From NCBI GenBank assembly GCA_963281255.1, contig OY725506.1:1407001-1471000 (forward strand): a DNA stretch of 64,000 nt. Reading direction: 5' to 3'. The stretch comes from Aphrocallistes beatrix (Eukaryota; Porifera; Hexactinellida; Sceptrulophora; Aphrocallistidae). The notes under the pieces are model-generated. The model was not told the DNA's origin. It saw only the letters and a program-made list of their open reading frames with translations, and ran no database searches. Both the position numbers and the translations under genes were made by a program. This document shows, piece after piece, positions 63,122 through 64,000 of this stretch. Every line of letters starts with the position of its first letter. Position 1 is the stretch's first letter.

Positions 63122-64000
63122 GGGGCTGGGTATTAGTCGATCACGAAAAAGAGATCTCGATCATTTTTTCCGATCGTTTATGTGATTTATATTTTTTGTG
63201 AAATTTAAATATACAACCAGATCGTATGCTAGTAAGTACAGGTCGGATAGCGAGTAATTTGGCTCACTGCTTCGACTTTCCGGTGAATGTTCCCCTCACT
63301 CAAAGTCCAATCTAATGTCATTTTAAGAAAATGATGATGAGAAGAAAAAAACTTTGCTAAAAAAGGGTCGCATCGTCTATCCGATCATTTGAAAAGTAAA
63401 AGATCCACGATCCTCAATTGAGCGTCAAAAGTATCGCGATCGTGATCGAGTGATCCATGATCGCCTAATTTTCAGTCTTTTGATGTTAAATTAAAATTGG
63501 CTCGAGAAGTACACGTAGTACATCCTACGTTTTATAGAACTATACAATCGTGTGCTGAATAAACACTAGGACAATTTATTGATAATTAAATGTAAATTCA
63601 AGTCTAATTTACAATAAATCTAGGTGAATAACAGAGCCTTAATTTCTCAACCGTTGAATTCCACCTGATGATATACACAATCAACTCACTTCATAACCAA
63701 GGCAGATATAACGAAATGTTGAATATTCAGTTTGCAGTATAAAAGTGTGTAAACAAGTGTATTGTAAAGCAAATAGCTTAAAATTACAAGACACACTACA
63801 CCGCATTTGTACAGAGCTAGAGCATGAAAGGAGTGCGCTCCTTTGAAATCACTGGACCAGTGGCTGTAGCGCATTATTTTACATGTCACAGAATATATGA
63901 GTAGGATACTATAGCCAAAATACTAATTTTATTTTCGCACCTATAATTGAAATCAATTTCTAATTAAATTTTCTAAGATAGGTGGATATTTTGTTTTATC
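63122..64000. other. Intergenic DNA with decayed repeat
   Basis: 63130-63470 contains many GATCG-type motifs in both orientations (TCGATCACGAAAAAG...CGTGATCGAGTGATC) and is probably an old miniature element. The remainder shows no gene. Confidence 0.4.

Overview
This looks like animal nuclear DNA: AT-rich, transposon-laden, with metazoan families (four CYP4-type cytochrome P450s, a KLHDC10-like kelch protein, an LRRC9-like ciliary leucine-rich-repeat protein, a TRIM/B-box protein, a GPI-anchored superoxide-dismutase-repeat protein). LRRC9 suggests motile cilia. Almost every conserved gene is one uninterrupted reading frame, even the 1320-codon LRRC9-like gene; the one clearly spliced gene is a small zinc-finger gene. 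The species cannot be named from the sequence. An intron-poor invertebrate is the best description.

Left third (about 1-27,400): a CYP4 family cluster. Four full-length intronless genes (3450-4973 +, 9931-11454 -, 16686-18209 -, 25062-26588 -) sit with three broken copies (1934-2335, 21945-23390, 27240-27391) and one promoter that has lost its gene (12620-12955). The cluster grew by tandem duplication and by copying of a divergent gene pair. Intact copies are near identical over long stretches but differ in blocks where P450s contact substrate, which suggests gene conversion plus local diversification. The spaces between genes are packed with non-autonomous Helitrons of two families that share a GC-rich 3' hairpin module, with piggyBac-like (TTAA), Tc1/mariner-like (TA) and hAT-like (8-bp duplication) miniature elements, foldback elements, and fossils of hAT and mariner transposases. 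Several are nested up to three deep.

Middle (27,400-39,300): sparse DNA with miniature elements, an OTU-type protease fragment and a zinc-binding transposon-like frame (probably remains of one mobile element), then the SOD-repeat gene (32640-34760 -), then a two-exon zinc-finger gene with two alternative, in-phase 3' exons.

Right half (39,300-64,000): a run of minus-strand genes (KLHDC10-like, a notably GC-rich WD40 protein, LRRC9-like), followed by plus-strand genes (an unrecognised 432-residue protein, a small NHL-type propeller protein, a RING/B-box TRIM protein). A 36-copy, 24-bp minisatellite lies at 57706-58583.

Features of most interest are the mosaic P450 family, the alternative-exon zinc-finger gene, a Cu-only SOD-repeat surface protein, an ADP-ribosyltransferase-like segment inside the LRRC9-like protein, the Helitron 3' module with a covarying hairpin and a zero-gap tandem junction, and hairpin elements as short as 64 and 72 bp with clean target duplications.
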